From assembly GCF_030691015.1 (NCBI RefSeq), contig NZ_JAUYFF010000001.1, positions 310,001 through 374,000 of the forward strand: a DNA stretch of 64,000 nucleotides, in the 5' to 3' direction. Below the pieces are notes generated by a model. That model saw nothing but the letters and a program-made list of their open reading frames with translations, ran no database searches and had not been told where the DNA came from. Of this stretch, positions 1 through 8,705 are shown one piece after another. Both the position numbers and the translations under genes were made by a program. The stretch's first letter is position 1. Every line of letters starts with the position of its first letter. The stretch comes from Sulfuricurvum sp. GTDB taxonomy: Bacteria; Campylobacterota; Campylobacteria; Campylobacterales; Sulfurimonadaceae.

Positions 1-760
1 ATATTAATGCGGTACCGATAACAGGAATAACCGCTGAAATAGCCGTCATAAATCCAAGTAAAAAGGGGTTATATCCTTCAAAAAAAGCAATGAAGATTCC
101 AAACGCCAACCCTTGCGCCAGCATAACACCGCCCAATGAATAAAATACGACCGCCGTTGTCGTCATCATATCGCTAAAAAATGCCCGCTTAATGGTACGG
201 GAAAGGGGGATAATAGGAAGAATAAAAAGCATCATACTGCGTCCGTACCAACTCAGAAAAAAGAAAAATACGACAATCATAGCCATCTCAGCAAGCATAA
301 CCATAAACGTTTGGAGTCCATTACCTAGCCAAGCGGCAAGAGTGGCTATGATCTCATCTTTATGTGCTTTTCCTAAAAGGATCAAATTATCCAGAGGCTC
401 CTTCATCCATCCTAAAAAAGTGGGAAGATAATCGGTAATCGTATCAATTTGATCACTCAGGGCCCGAAGGGTTCCAACTACATTGGCAGGTTGATCAAAT
501 AGATAGTATAAAAACATTGCAATAGGAACAAAAAGAATAAGAGAGAGTCCTAATGTCACAATACCGGCCGCAAGAACTGATGCCATAGATGAAAGACGCT
601 CAATATGGCGTATGTTAGTTTCAACAGCACGATAGAGCGGAAATACAACGATAGCTAATAAAAATGCGATAAAGAAACTTTTTATAAAGGGCAAAAAGAG
701 CCAGGTGACAAGTCCCAAGGCAGAAAAAATCATAAATCGGACAAAAAGTTTATTTTCCAT
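1..760 (-). CDS. AI-2E family transporter (permease), partial
   Basis: Polytopic inner-membrane protein of the AI-2E/PerM-type transporter family, cut off by the left window edge so its C-terminus is missing. It is not in the ORF track; I read it from the ATG at 758-760 (MENKLFVRF...). About 253 codons are visible. They contain hydrophobic segments separated by a central hydrophilic stretch (DQIDTITDYLPTFLGWMKEP) and the family-like GGVMLAQGLAFGIFIAFFEG region. An AGGAGT Shine-Dalgarno precedes the ATG. It starts 12 bp after the ABC exporter stop, so the two are probably cotranscribed. Members export small molecules or Na+/Li+ in exchange for protons; the substrate cannot be told from sequence. 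Confidence 0.85.
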   Translation of the reverse strand, partial: MENKLFVRFMIFSALGLVTWLFLPFIKSFFIAFLLAIVVFPLYRAVETNIRHIERLSSMASVLAAGIVTLGLSLILFVPIAMFLYYLFDQPANVVGTLRALSDQIDTITDYLPTFLGWMKEPLDNLILLGKAHKDEIIATLAAWLGNGLQTFMVMLAEMAMIVVFFFFLSWYGRSMMLFILPIIPLSRTIKRAFFSDMMTTTAVVFYSLGGVMLAQGLAFGIFIAFFEGYNPFLLGFMTAISAVIPVIGTALI

Positions 761-772
761 GAATACTCCTAG

Positions 773-2536
773 TTAGTGCTGATGAGTGACAAAGTTTTTA
801 AAACTTCCGTCTTGATGTTCCAATACTTCACGGCTTCCCTCTTCCAAAACCGTCCCGTTTTCAAGAACATAGATATAATCGGCTCGGGTAATGGTGCTAA
901 GCCTGTGAGCAATGATAATAACCGTTTTGTCCCGTAAAAACGGTTCCAAAGCTTCAAAAAGTGCCGATTCGGTATGGACATCCAGTGCCGAAGTTGATTC
1001 GTCAAATATAACCGCTTTAGGGTTAGAGAGGACCATTCGTGCGATTGAGAGACGCTGACGCTGACCGCCTGAGAGACGGATGCCCAGCTTTCCAACCTGT
1101 GTTTCCAAGCCCTGTGGAAGCGAACGGACAAAATCTTCAAGCTGTGCAACTTCAAGAGCGTTCCAAATTATCTCATCACTAATCTCATCGCCCATACTCA
1201 GATTAAATCGAAGCGTATCATTAAACATCAGCGGTTGCTGCAAGACAACAAACACCGCCTCACGTACCCGTGAAAAACCGATATCTTTAACACTCACACC
1301 ATTATAGAGTATATTACCAGATGTGGGGGAATAAAAGCCGACCAACAATTGAGAAAGGGTACTTTTTCCGCTCCCGCTCGCACCGATGATCGCTACTGTA
1401 CTGCCTGAGCATATATCGATATTCACCCCCTTCAGTACCGGCTCTTTTTCATCGTATCCAAATACTAAATCACGGGTTTGAATCGAAAGAGAAGTGCTAT
1501 TTTCCAATACATTCGACGTAGAAGAATGTTTCTCCTCGGTAGGAAGGGAAAGCAACTCATTAAGCCTAAAGAGGGCATTTTTGGCATTGGCAAAGCTGTA
1601 CTGCATTGAGAGCAAATCCTGCACGGGGGTCATCATAAACCACAGATATCCGAATATCCCAAACATCAATCCGATGGAGAGATCCGAATAAAGAACCATC
1701 ACTAGTCCAAGTGCTCTAAAAATCTCAAATCCACTGAGAAACAAGGTGTAGGAGTAACGTTCTCCCCGCAACGCCTTGATTCCGTATTCGCTGGCACTCT
1801 GACGCAATCTCTGCGACTGGGTGATCGCACTCGCGATAAACCGCTCCTCTTTGTTACTCGCCCGTATCTGACCGAACAGATCGCACATCTGTGTCAAGTT
1901 ATCGGAGAGTTCGCCGATGGTTCGGTTTTGCTCTTTTTTAAGTTTTCCGACACTTCCCGATATTTTACGGGTCACAATCATAATTAGGGGCTGAAAAACG
2001 ATAATAAGAATTCCAAACAAAGGGTTAATCCAGATCAGCACGCCCGCTACTCCGATGAGCGTTGTGACAGAGACAATCAGTTTAGAGAGAGCGCTTCCCA
2101 AAAACTGCTCAATCGTATCGATGTCGGTGATTAGATGGGTGATCACTTTACCGCTTCCGAGCCGCTCATACGCAGACATCGAAACATGTTTAAGATGTTC
2201 CAATGCTCTCACACGGATCGTAAAGCTTAGTTCTTGCGACAGGGTGATAAAAAAACGCTGCGATGCAACGCTGAGAAGAAAAAACAAAAAACGCAAAAAG
2301 ATCGTCACTGCCAGCACGACCCCGATGTAGAGAAGAGGCTCATGCAAAGGGGTGAAAAAATCGATTGCGTCTGTGATACCTCCCCCTTTTTTAAGAAGCA
2401 CCTCATCGACAAGAAGGGGTATCAACAGAGGAATCGGGATAGAGATTAAGGTGGCAAGAATGGCTATGATATTGCCCCACACTAATGAGCGTTTATGTGC
2501 TAACATCATCGAAAAAAGGGTTTTAAAAGTCAACAT
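773..2536 (-). CDS. MsbA-like ABC exporter (fused permease-ATPase)
   Basis: Type IV ABC half-exporter of 587 aa. An N-terminal six-helix membrane domain (about residues 1-310) is followed by a nucleotide-binding domain. Visible motifs are Walker A GASGSGKST near residue 385, signature LSGGQRQR near 487, Walker B AVIFDEST near 508 and the H-loop IIAHRLS near 540. It should act as a homodimer in the inner membrane, moving a lipid or hydrophobic substrate outward. MsbA itself is possible, but many paralogues share this layout, so I give no symbol. It is the first gene of a two-gene unit with the AI-2E-type permease. A TATAAT box lies only six bases before the ATG and I see no Shine-Dalgarno. Confidence 0.9.
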   Translation of the reverse strand: MLTFKTLFSMMLAHKRSLVWGNIIAILATLISIPIPLLIPLLVDEVLLKKGGGITDAIDFFTPLHEPLLYIGVVLAVTIFLRFLFFLLSVASQRFFITLSQELSFTIRVRALEHLKHVSMSAYERLGSGKVITHLITDIDTIEQFLGSALSKLIVSVTTLIGVAGVLIWINPLFGILIIVFQPLIMIVTRKISGSVGKLKKEQNRTIGELSDNLTQMCDLFGQIRASNKEERFIASAITQSQRLRQSASEYGIKALRGERYSYTLFLSGFEIFRALGLVMVLYSDLSIGLMFGIFGYLWFMMTPVQDLLSMQYSFANAKNALFRLNELLSLPTEEKHSSTSNVLENSTSLSIQTRDLVFGYDEKEPVLKGVNIDICSGSTVAIIGASGSGKSTLSQLLVGFYSPTSGNILYNGVSVKDIGFSRVREAVFVVLQQPLMFNDTLRFNLSMGDEISDEIIWNALEVAQLEDFVRSLPQGLETQVGKLGIRLSGGQRQRLSIARMVLSNPKAVIFDESTSALDVHTESALFEALEPFLRDKTVIIIAHRLSTITRADYIYVLENGTVLEEGSREVLEHQDGSFKNFVTHQH

Positions 2537-2542
2537 AAAGAG

Positions 2543-2548
2543 ATTATA
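2543..2548 (-). promoter_or_regulatory. -10 box of the ABC exporter, very close to ATG
   Basis: The minus strand reads TATAAT then CTCTTT then the ATG at 2536. Transcription would begin at or about the start codon, suggesting a leaderless mRNA, unless a different start is used (Met10/Met11 also lack a Shine-Dalgarno). Confidence 0.45.
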
Positions 2549-2635
2549 TCTAAAGAGGAGATAATGGTATGCAAGTGGTATTCTAAATAATAAAAATTTT
2601 CCTTTAGACTTTATGGTTACTTTCCTGTAACTTAT

Positions 2636-2661
2636 TTGAATTAATCTTCGTGTGTTACAAT
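2636..2661 (+). promoter_or_regulatory. Putative peroxiredoxin promoter
   Basis: TACAAT at 2656-2661 preceded by TGTGT, with TTGAAT at 2636-2641 at a shorter than ideal 14-bp spacing. It sits about 37 bp upstream of the prx ATG, which has an AAGGAA Shine-Dalgarno. Confidence 0.45.
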
Positions 2662-2698
2662 TTCCCTACATTAAACACAAACCACACAAGGAAATCGC

Positions 2699-3295
2699 AT
2701 GCTCGTTACTAAAAAAGCTCCAGACTTTACTGCTACTACCGTTCTTGGGAACAACCAAATCGTTGATAACTTCAACCTCTATGAAAACCTCGGCGAAAAA
2801 GGTGCCGTATTGTTCTTCTATCCGTTGGACTTTACGTTCGTATGTCCGTCTGAACTTATCGCGTTCGATCACCGTCTTGATGCGTTCACAGAACGTGGAA
2901 TCAACGTTATCGGTGTATCAGTTGACTCACAATTCAGCCACTTTGCATGGAAAAATACTCCGGTAAACCAAGGCGGTATCGGACAAGTTCGTTACCCACT
3001 CGTAGCCGATTTGAACAAACAAATTTCACGTGATTACGATGTATTGCTCGGTGATTCTGTAGCACTTCGCGGATCATTCTTGCTTGACAAAGACGGAACA
3101 GTTCGTCACGCGGTTATCAACGACCTTCCGCTTGGACGTAACATCGATGAGATGCTTCGTATGATCGATGCGATGTTATTCACCAACGAGCACGGTGAAG
3201 TTTGTCCTGCAGGTTGGGCAAAAGGGGATGCGGGTATGAAAGCAAGCACTGAGGGTGTTGCTGAATACCTTTCTGCTCACTCTGATAGCCTTTAA
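2699..3295 (+). CDS. Typical 2-Cys peroxiredoxin (AhpC/TSA family)
   Basis: Cytoplasmic thiol peroxidase of 198 aa that reduces H2O2, organic peroxides and peroxynitrite. The peroxidatic cysteine is Cys49 in FVCPSE and the resolving cysteine is Cys169 in EVCPAGW, so both active-site cysteines of the typical 2-Cys class are present. Length and the whole thioredoxin-fold pattern match the family (AhpC/TsaA of Helicobacter and Campylobacter are about 198 aa). It stands alone between its own promoter and a small hairpin. No AhpF-like reductase is adjacent; in this phylum thioredoxin/thioredoxin reductase is the usual electron donor. The name ahpC or tsaA would fit. Confidence 0.95.
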   Translation: MLVTKKAPDFTATTVLGNNQIVDNFNLYENLGEKGAVLFFYPLDFTFVCPSELIAFDHRLDAFTERGINVIGVSVDSQFSHFAWKNTPVNQGGIGQVRYPLVADLNKQISRDYDVLLGDSVALRGSFLLDKDGTVRHAVINDLPLGRNIDEMLRMIDAMLFTNEHGEVCPAGWAKGDAGMKASTEGVAEYLSAHSDSL

Positions 3296-3302
3296 TCTTT
3301 CC

Positions 3303-3330
3303 TTTTCCCCTTTCGGGGAAGCCACTTTTA
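3303..3330 (+). terminator. Possible weak terminator after prx
   Basis: TTCCCC (3305-3310), loop TTTC, GGGGAA (3315-3320), followed by a short interrupted T stretch (CACTTTTA). The perfect 6-bp stem with a poor U-tract makes it a weak or partial terminator before the FetB-like gene. Confidence 0.4.
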
Positions 3331-3355
3331 ATCCAAAACTCCCTATTCTTCTTTT

Positions 3356-4099
3356 ATGCAATACTCTTTTTTAGCCTCTTACGCCCTTATCATTTTTGCC
3401 CTATGGTATTCACGCCGTGAACAATTTGGTCTGGAAAAAACGATTCTGACGAACTCCATTTTGGCGATGGTTCAGCTCGGCCTCCTCGGCTATGCACTCG
3501 TCTATCTTTTTAAAATCGAACACCCCTCTTTGCTCTTTTTTGTATTGCTAGGGATGGTGACTTTCGGTGCCTATACCGCCAAGAAACGCTCACCACTAGG
3601 AGAACATAGTTTTAAAATCGCTTTTTTTACCCTTGGGGCTTCGTCGGGGATCGTCTTTTTATCGATGATGGCGTTCGGCGTCATCCACATGGTTCCTCAT
3701 GAGATGATCCCCATCGGGGGGATGATCATCGGCAATGCCCTCAACGTCTATACCCAAAGCACCGAGCGGTTCCGCGCGGAGGTCAAAAATACGATTGAGA
3801 CGATAGAGGGGATGGTCGCATTGGGTGCGCCGCTCAAAGAGGCACTTAGTTTTGCCTCAAAAGCCTCCGTCAAAGCATCCATGATCCCGACACTCAATAT
3901 GCTCCAGACGGTGGGAATCATCCATATCCCCGGTATTACGACGGGGATGCTCCTCGCGGGAGCCGATCCATTACAAGCGATCTCGTATCAACTCGCCGTC
4001 ATGTATATGATGGTGGCTGTTGCGCTCCTTGCAGCCGTATTTAGCACGATGTTCTCGTATCACGTTATTATCGGTGCGGCGTTTACAGACCCTCGCTAA
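3356..4099 (+). CDS. fetB: FetB-like ABC permease (UPF0014/YbbM family)
   Basis: Inner-membrane permease of 247 aa with about seven hydrophobic helices. It carries the conserved UPF0014 stretches GNALNVYTQSTERFRAEV and TTGMLLAGADPLQAISYQ. In E. coli FetB pairs with the ATPase FetA and has been linked to iron export and peroxide resistance. No fetA-like ATPase gene is adjacent here, but the gene directly follows a peroxiredoxin, which fits an iron/peroxide theme (inference). The 3' end overlaps the convergent helicase gene by 17 bp. No Shine-Dalgarno is visible; a TATTCT hexamer at 3344-3349 lies six bases before the ATG. Confidence 0.85.
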   Translation: MQYSFLASYALIIFALWYSRREQFGLEKTILTNSILAMVQLGLLGYALVYLFKIEHPSLLFFVLLGMVTFGAYTAKKRSPLGEHSFKIAFFTLGASSGIVFLSMMAFGVIHMVPHEMIPIGGMIIGNALNVYTQSTERFRAEVKNTIETIEGMVALGAPLKEALSFASKASVKASMIPTLNMLQTVGIIHIPGITTGMLLAGADPLQAISYQLAVMYMMVAVALLAAVFSTMFSYHVIIGAAFTDPR

Positions 4100-5321
4100 A
4101 TCGTTTTGCTTTGGGATGGACAAAACAAAGCTTTTCCCACCCTCGATTCGGACGAATCAATGTCACCCGATGTGCCGACACGGAGCGGGATAAAGCGACA
4201 TAAAACTGCGAAGGAGCAAAGATTTCATTCGTCTCGATAACATAATCGGCTAAAGACATCCCCTGCGATTTGTGAATCGTAATAGCAAAAGCCAATGTGA
4301 TCGGAAACTGACTGAGAGTAATGAGTTTCTCTTCACTCGCCGTGCTCCCTTTTTCAATCCAGCGTGTCTTAGTCGTATCAACACGCTCTACTTTGACACT
4401 GGCACCGTCCTCTTTTTTGACCCATATCACCTCGTCCTCGATGGAGGTGATTCGTCCCCGCTCGCCATTATAGTAATTCCATGCATTTCGGGTAAAGAGA
4501 ATCGGAGCACCCACTTTCAAAGCCAATATTGGTTCGATACGACTCTCGATCATAAACCGCTCGACATCGCGTTCCTGCATCTTTTTATCATGGATCGTGA
4601 CATAAGTTTCAACCTCGATAATCTCACCGTTTAGATGTTCCAGTTGGGAGCGGTTATGATTTTGAGCGCTGATATTTTTACCGTACAACAGCGTAATAGA
4701 CGATTTGTCCTCGCTGAGTGGTCTCACTAACGCATCCAATGCATTATGCGCCTCTTCATCGAGACGGGCATGGCGTACTTTCTCCAATAGACTCAAAAAC
4801 TCCTCTTCATGAGTACGGTATGACCCTTCCAAATGCAATATCTCAAACCCCAGCCGTTCCCAGCTTGGAGATTCAAAAGCGAAATAGATCGGTTCATTCC
4901 CGCGAGTCACGGGAGGGAGCTGTAAAAAATCCCCTACTACGATGAGACGACCTGCAAATTCTGCTTGAAGGAGTCGAAGTCGAATCATATCCAGTAGTGG
5001 CGCCCCCACCATCGAAATCTCATCGATAACGATAAGTTGCATCGTCCTGATGAGTTTAATAATTTTTTTAGAGGGATCGAGTTTGCCGTTGCGCTCCAAC
5101 TCCTCTTGGGACGAAGCAATCCCCAGATCAAAAAAGCTGTGGAGGGTCTGCCCGCCGATCAATGTCGCCGCCATTCCCGTTGAAGCGAGACGGGCAACCG
5201 ATTTACCCTTTTGCACCGCATCCTCGATCAGCGCACGGGTCAATGTTGTTTTCCCCGATCCCGCACCGCCCGTGATAAAGAGGTTGGAAATTTCTAAACT
5301 TTTTAACGCGTTTTCAATCAT
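4083..5321 (-). CDS. PIF1/RecD-like superfamily 1B DNA helicase
   Basis: Cytoplasmic 412-aa ATPase. Walker A GGAGSGKTTL is near residue 20, Walker B LIVIDEISMV near 97 and the SF1 motif GDFLQLPPV near 135. C-terminal helicase motifs AITIHKSQG and VALSRS complete a PIF1/RecD2-like core. PIF1 helicases unwind 5'-to-3' and resolve G-quadruplexes or stalled forks; the role in this organism is unknown. It is the last gene of a four-gene unit with overlapping reading frames (8 bp with the VWA gene) and overlaps the convergent fetB end. Length is compact but complete for bacterial PIF1-like proteins. Confidence 0.85.
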   Translation of the reverse strand: MIENALKSLEISNLFITGGAGSGKTTLTRALIEDAVQKGKSVARLASTGMAATLIGGQTLHSFFDLGIASSQEELERNGKLDPSKKIIKLIRTMQLIVIDEISMVGAPLLDMIRLRLLQAEFAGRLIVVGDFLQLPPVTRGNEPIYFAFESPSWERLGFEILHLEGSYRTHEEEFLSLLEKVRHARLDEEAHNALDALVRPLSEDKSSITLLYGKNISAQNHNRSQLEHLNGEIIEVETYVTIHDKKMQERDVERFMIESRIEPILALKVGAPILFTRNAWNYYNGERGRITSIEDEVIWVKKEDGASVKVERVDTTKTRWIEKGSTASEEKLITLSQFPITLAFAITIHKSQGMSLADYVIETNEIFAPSQFYVALSRSVSAHRVTLIRPNRGWEKLCFVHPKAKRFSEGL

Positions 5322-6390
5322 TCGTATCCTTAAGGGTAATCACCCGTCCAAACGGGATATCCATAGACAGCGGCGCAATCCACAAAGTTTCATACGGCGG
5401 TTCATACGGAGGAAATTTACCGTCAAGATCGGTAAAATAAAGGAGGATTTTCGGTCTGTGCGTCCACGATTCGATTAGCTCAAAGACGGGTCTAAAATCA
5501 GTTCCCGCACCACCGCTGAGAGTATAGGTGATAGCCTCTCCCCGCTCAAATCGATTATGGGAGCGAATGCGCTCATCACAGACAATCAGATCGATGCTAT
5601 AGGAGCCGAACAACTCCGTGATCGATTCTACCTCGGAAATAAACTGCGCTAAAAGTACCTCATCAACCGACCCTGAACTGTCAATCGCGACAGCAAGTTC
5701 CAAATGGCGCGAATGGACCCCAGGCAGATAGATCCCGCTATAGAGGAGCTTTTTACTAGGGGGGATTAGAGTATAGTCACTGACATAATACCCGCCGATT
5801 TCCTCGCGCAGTTCACTACGCCAATCGATGAGACTCTTTTTATGCGGTTGAATCAAGTAATGGATCGCTTCGCTGAGGGGGTCTGATTTCTCCAGCGCCT
5901 CCTCGGAGCGTTTTTCACGCTGTGCACGAGAGAGCTTTTCATCCAGCCCCGGTTCATCACGACCTTCATCACTGTCTCGGTCGTTTTGTTCCTGATCTAA
6001 AAACTCCAGGGAGAGCTCATGATAGATCTCTTCGGCACTCAGATTACCGAATCGTTTATCGTAGGTGATTGCAGGAGGCGGAGTAAAACCGCTTTCGATC
6101 AGCAACGTGTTAATCGCGTAATCACACGCCATATTCCAAAGCCACGGGCTTCGGTTTCCTCGTCTTTGGGTATGACTTAGCGCTTCATGCAAAGCAGCAT
6201 TACACAGAGTAAACATCCGCTCTGCTTCGACAAGAGACTCCATATACCCCTCACGATATTCAAAACGCCCCTCACGGATAGCAAAACTCTCGATATTATC
6301 GTTTACGATATTCTCCATGCCGCTGGCAATCGTGCCGAAAAACGGATAATCGAGAAGGAGTTTGGCTTTAAGGGGAGAAAAATCGATCAT
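5314..6390 (-). CDS. DUF2201-like metallopeptidase/VWA domain protein
   Basis: Two-part protein of about 358 aa. The N-terminal half resembles the putative metallopeptidase domain of the DUF2201 family, with HEALSH followed by WNMACDYAIN. The C-terminal half is a VWA-like fold with a MIDAS motif DSSGS near residue 235, GAGTDF and YFTDLDG. An acidic/basic linker lies between. Such proteins are usually partners or adaptors of MoxR AAA ATPases, and the MoxR gene lies directly upstream with an ATGA overlap. I chose the ATG at 6390 because it forms that overlap; the ORF-track start at 6417 has a GGAGG upstream and cannot be excluded. Substrate unknown. Confidence 0.8.
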   Translation of the reverse strand: MIDFSPLKAKLLLDYPFFGTIASGMENIVNDNIESFAIREGRFEYREGYMESLVEAERMFTLCNAALHEALSHTQRRGNRSPWLWNMACDYAINTLLIESGFTPPPAITYDKRFGNLSAEEIYHELSLEFLDQEQNDRDSDEGRDEPGLDEKLSRAQREKRSEEALEKSDPLSEAIHYLIQPHKKSLIDWRSELREEIGGYYVSDYTLIPPSKKLLYSGIYLPGVHSRHLELAVAIDSSGSVDEVLLAQFISEVESITELFGSYSIDLIVCDERIRSHNRFERGEAITYTLSGGAGTDFRPVFELIESWTHRPKILLYFTDLDGKFPPYEPPYETLWIAPLSMDIPFGRVITLKDTND

Positions 6391-7388
6391 AGCAGATAGG
6401 CATACGCCTCGACCCATTCGCCGAAAGCCTCCAGATGTTCCATCGCTACACCCTGGCGCTGAAGGTCTTGAACAATCATGACGGCAAACTCATTTTTGAG
6501 TTTTAACGTATAGCGTAATAGATGAGAGAGAGCCTCTTCATCAGGAGCGCTCAATATGCGTGATACCAAAATATTAGAGAGGGCATAGAGAGTGGAGAGT
6601 TCAGTAGGAGCTTCACACTCCTCACCGCGTAAAATCGCATCGATATCGGGAAGATGATCCATGATTTTACAGTATCCTAAAAAATCGACGGCGGCATCCT
6701 CCCCCACCGCGCCGCTAATCGCTTCAAGCAGCAGATTACGAGGCAACCCACTTTCTAAAATTTTATGAACCGCTTCCCAGCTGCGCGGCGTTGCGAAACT
6801 TCTCTCATTTCTAAGCGGATCAAAACCGAACAATGCGCTGTTTTTAAACGCGATATAAGCGATCAAACGCGGATCGATCCGGCTTTGTAATGCCCAAATT
6901 CTCCAATCCGTGGCACTCACCTCCATCTCGATATGGACGAATCGGTTTGCCAGCGGTGAGGGGAGACGATACACCACCCCCCGATCGCTCTCGCGATTTC
7001 CCGCCGCAACGATTGACCACCCTTTAGGAAGCGTATATTCTCCCACTTTACGATCCAAAATCAGCTGATAGGCCGATGCTTGCACCGCAGGGGCGGCGGC
7101 ATTTAGCTCATCGAGAAAGAGTATCCCTCTCCCCTCACGCGGTAAAAAAGAGGGCGGTGCCCAAAGTGCCAGATGTGCCTCTTTGTCATAAAAAGGGATC
7201 CCTTTAAGATCCGTCGGATCGAGAAGTGAAAGGCGTAAGTCAATACATTCGAGATCTTTCTCGTGAGCAATCTGTTTAATAATTGAGGATTTGCCGATCC
7301 CAGGAGCCCCCCATAAGAAGGTCGGAATCTGCGATTCGATCAACGACTCAATCGTTATTTTTGCCTGAGAACTGCGCATCAGAACCAT
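6387..7388 (-). CDS. MoxR-family AAA+ ATPase
   Basis: AAA+ ATPase of 333 aa. Walker A GAPGIGKSS is near residue 27, Walker B GILFLDELNAA near 92, then a sensor-1-like stretch AAGNRESDRGV and an arginine-finger region LPSPLANRFVH. MoxR ATPases act as chaperone-like remodellers working with VWA proteins, for example in metal-centre insertion or complex assembly. It overlaps the upstream BRCT-like gene by 10 bp and the downstream VWA gene by 4 bp, so the three are almost certainly cotranslated. A second in-frame ATG at 7379 would give a TGATG junction instead. Confidence 0.88.
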   Translation of the reverse strand: MVLMRSSQAKITIESLIESQIPTFLWGAPGIGKSSIIKQIAHEKDLECIDLRLSLLDPTDLKGIPFYDKEAHLALWAPPSFLPREGRGILFLDELNAAAPAVQASAYQLILDRKVGEYTLPKGWSIVAAGNRESDRGVVYRLPSPLANRFVHIEMEVSATDWRIWALQSRIDPRLIAYIAFKNSALFGFDPLRNERSFATPRSWEAVHKILESGLPRNLLLEAISGAVGEDAAVDFLGYCKIMDHLPDIDAILRGEECEAPTELSTLYALSNILVSRILSAPDEEALSHLLRYTLKLKNEFAVMIVQDLQRQGVAMEHLEAFGEWVEAYAYLL

Positions 7389-8626
7389 CCTATATTATGG
7401 GTTTGTATATGTTTTCCGAAAGCAGAATTGGTTTTCACTGCTCTCTCAAACCGCCGATCCAGAGAGAGCTGATACAGCACTTCAATCGGTGTAGATGTGT
7501 TGGCTGCAAGAGAGGACAATACTTCAACATCAAAACTTGCAGAGAGTGCTTCGAGCCATTTTTGATTGAGTGAGGGATTAGAAGCGAGTTCTTTCATAAA
7601 ACATCCCGTACTATAGAGCTGCTCTAGGATCGTATTATCGGCCATAGCATTCGACGCGAGGGAACGATAGACCGCTTCATCATGTAACACCATCAACCGT
7701 TTTTGCATCACCAAGGTAAGACTTGAATTGCCCGCTAAATTATGGGCATAGTCTATGACCAAGCGATCAAACCGCTCATCACTTAGTATCGTATTAGATG
7801 CTATAAGATCGGGGTACGTACGCTCCAGCACATCAGCCCCTTCTTTAGATAAAGTGGTATTCTCTGAAAGAATCCGATTGATCGCTTCTTCTTTTAATGC
7901 CAACAATTCACTCTCCAAGTCTAAAGGCTTCCGATGGGCTAAAAGTGCTGCCCGCTCCCCCATCAATAGACGTAAAATACCCTCTTTGGTCTCACGATGA
8001 AGTGCCATCGCATCAAGGACTCCAGATAAAGATCTATCTGAGGGGTTTTTTAACTCTTTGGCTATAGGTGATAATTCTGCTATCGCACTGATCAAGTCAC
8101 TGTTTCCATATTGTTCGATCAAATGTGCCAATCCACTCATCGCATACTGAACATTATGATTGCGATCTAAATCGACATAAAAGCGGCCTATTATTGCGGC
8201 GGTTACGTCTCGATTGGTATCGTTATCAAATAATCCTTCTCCTTGCCAGTCGTAGAGTTTCAGTAGTTTGAAAAATAATTCATCGGTAATATAAGGATTT
8301 TGTAAAAAACCGACAAGGCGCTCTTGATTGTGTGAAAGCTTCAGACTCATCAATAATCGATTGGGTTCAATAGAGCGGCACAACCACTCTTCTACGCGTG
8401 AGAGTTCTACAATTGGGGTACATTGTGCTTCATAAAGACGCGCCGATTCAGCCTGTTCGTAAGGATTCATCATCCTCCCTTCAACAATCAGGGCAACACT
8501 TTTTGAATAGGTTCCGACACGCTCAATTTTATGCAATTTGAGAAGGGTATCAAACTCCTCGTGACTCAATGCACGGGTTTTCCCTAACAGTAAAACCGAT
8601 TTTCCACAAAGCTCTTCATAGTTCAT
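7379..8626 (-). CDS. Unrecognised protein with BRCT-like N-terminus and helical repeats
   Basis: I do not recognise this 415-aa protein. Residues 1-80 have the rhythm of a BRCT domain: GKSVLLLGKT, then an alternating strand/helix pattern, a conserved-looking VALIVEGRM strand and a terminal tryptophan in VEEWL. The remainder is alpha-helical. The C-terminal third has recurring LASN/LAGN/LAAN turns (DLIASNTIL, NLAGNSSL, ELASNPSL, SLAANTS) like leucine-rich-variant or HEAT-type repeats, a protein-binding scaffold. The ORF-track start at 8644 is a GTG; the ATG at 8626 fits better. It is first in the operon with MoxR, VWA and PIF1-like genes, which suggests it recruits them to a target (inference). 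Confidence 0.7.
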   Translation of the reverse strand: MNYEELCGKSVLLLGKTRALSHEEFDTLLKLHKIERVGTYSKSVALIVEGRMMNPYEQAESARLYEAQCTPIVELSRVEEWLCRSIEPNRLLMSLKLSHNQERLVGFLQNPYITDELFFKLLKLYDWQGEGLFDNDTNRDVTAAIIGRFYVDLDRNHNVQYAMSGLAHLIEQYGNSDLISAIAELSPIAKELKNPSDRSLSGVLDAMALHRETKEGILRLLMGERAALLAHRKPLDLESELLALKEEAINRILSENTTLSKEGADVLERTYPDLIASNTILSDERFDRLVIDYAHNLAGNSSLTLVMQKRLMVLHDEAVYRSLASNAMADNTILEQLYSTGCFMKELASNPSLNQKWLEALSASFDVEVLSSLAANTSTPIEVLYQLSLDRRFERAVKTNSAFGKHIQTHNIGWF

Positions 8627-8633
8627 AACGCGT

Positions 8634-8639
8634 ATTATA
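8634..8639 (-). promoter_or_regulatory. -10 box of the BRCT/MoxR/VWA/PIF1 operon
   Basis: The minus strand reads TATAAT, then ACGCGTT, then the ATG at 8626. The seven-base spacing predicts a transcript starting at or next to the start codon. It is divergent from the Sel1 promoter 32 bp away. Confidence 0.5.
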
Positions 8640-8670
8640 TTCACTCACTCTAAAAAAACTCACACAAAGG

Positions 8671-8676
8671 TATAAT
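8671..8676 (+). promoter_or_regulatory. -10 box of the Sel1 protein gene
   Basis: Perfect TATAAT 30 bp upstream of the ATG, followed by an AAAAGGAT Shine-Dalgarno at 8691-8698. No convincing -35 element; the upstream region is A/T-rich. Confidence 0.6.
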
Positions 8677-8705
8677 GTCGCCAATAGTTTAAAAGGATTT
8701 TAACG

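Noticed and set aside
4272-4634. 120-aa plus-strand ORF inside the helicase gene
   Set aside because: It is a shadow of the PIF1-like gene with no domain pattern, promoter or Shine-Dalgarno; the same holds for the many ORFs antisense to guaA, nhaD, pnp, lon and recG.
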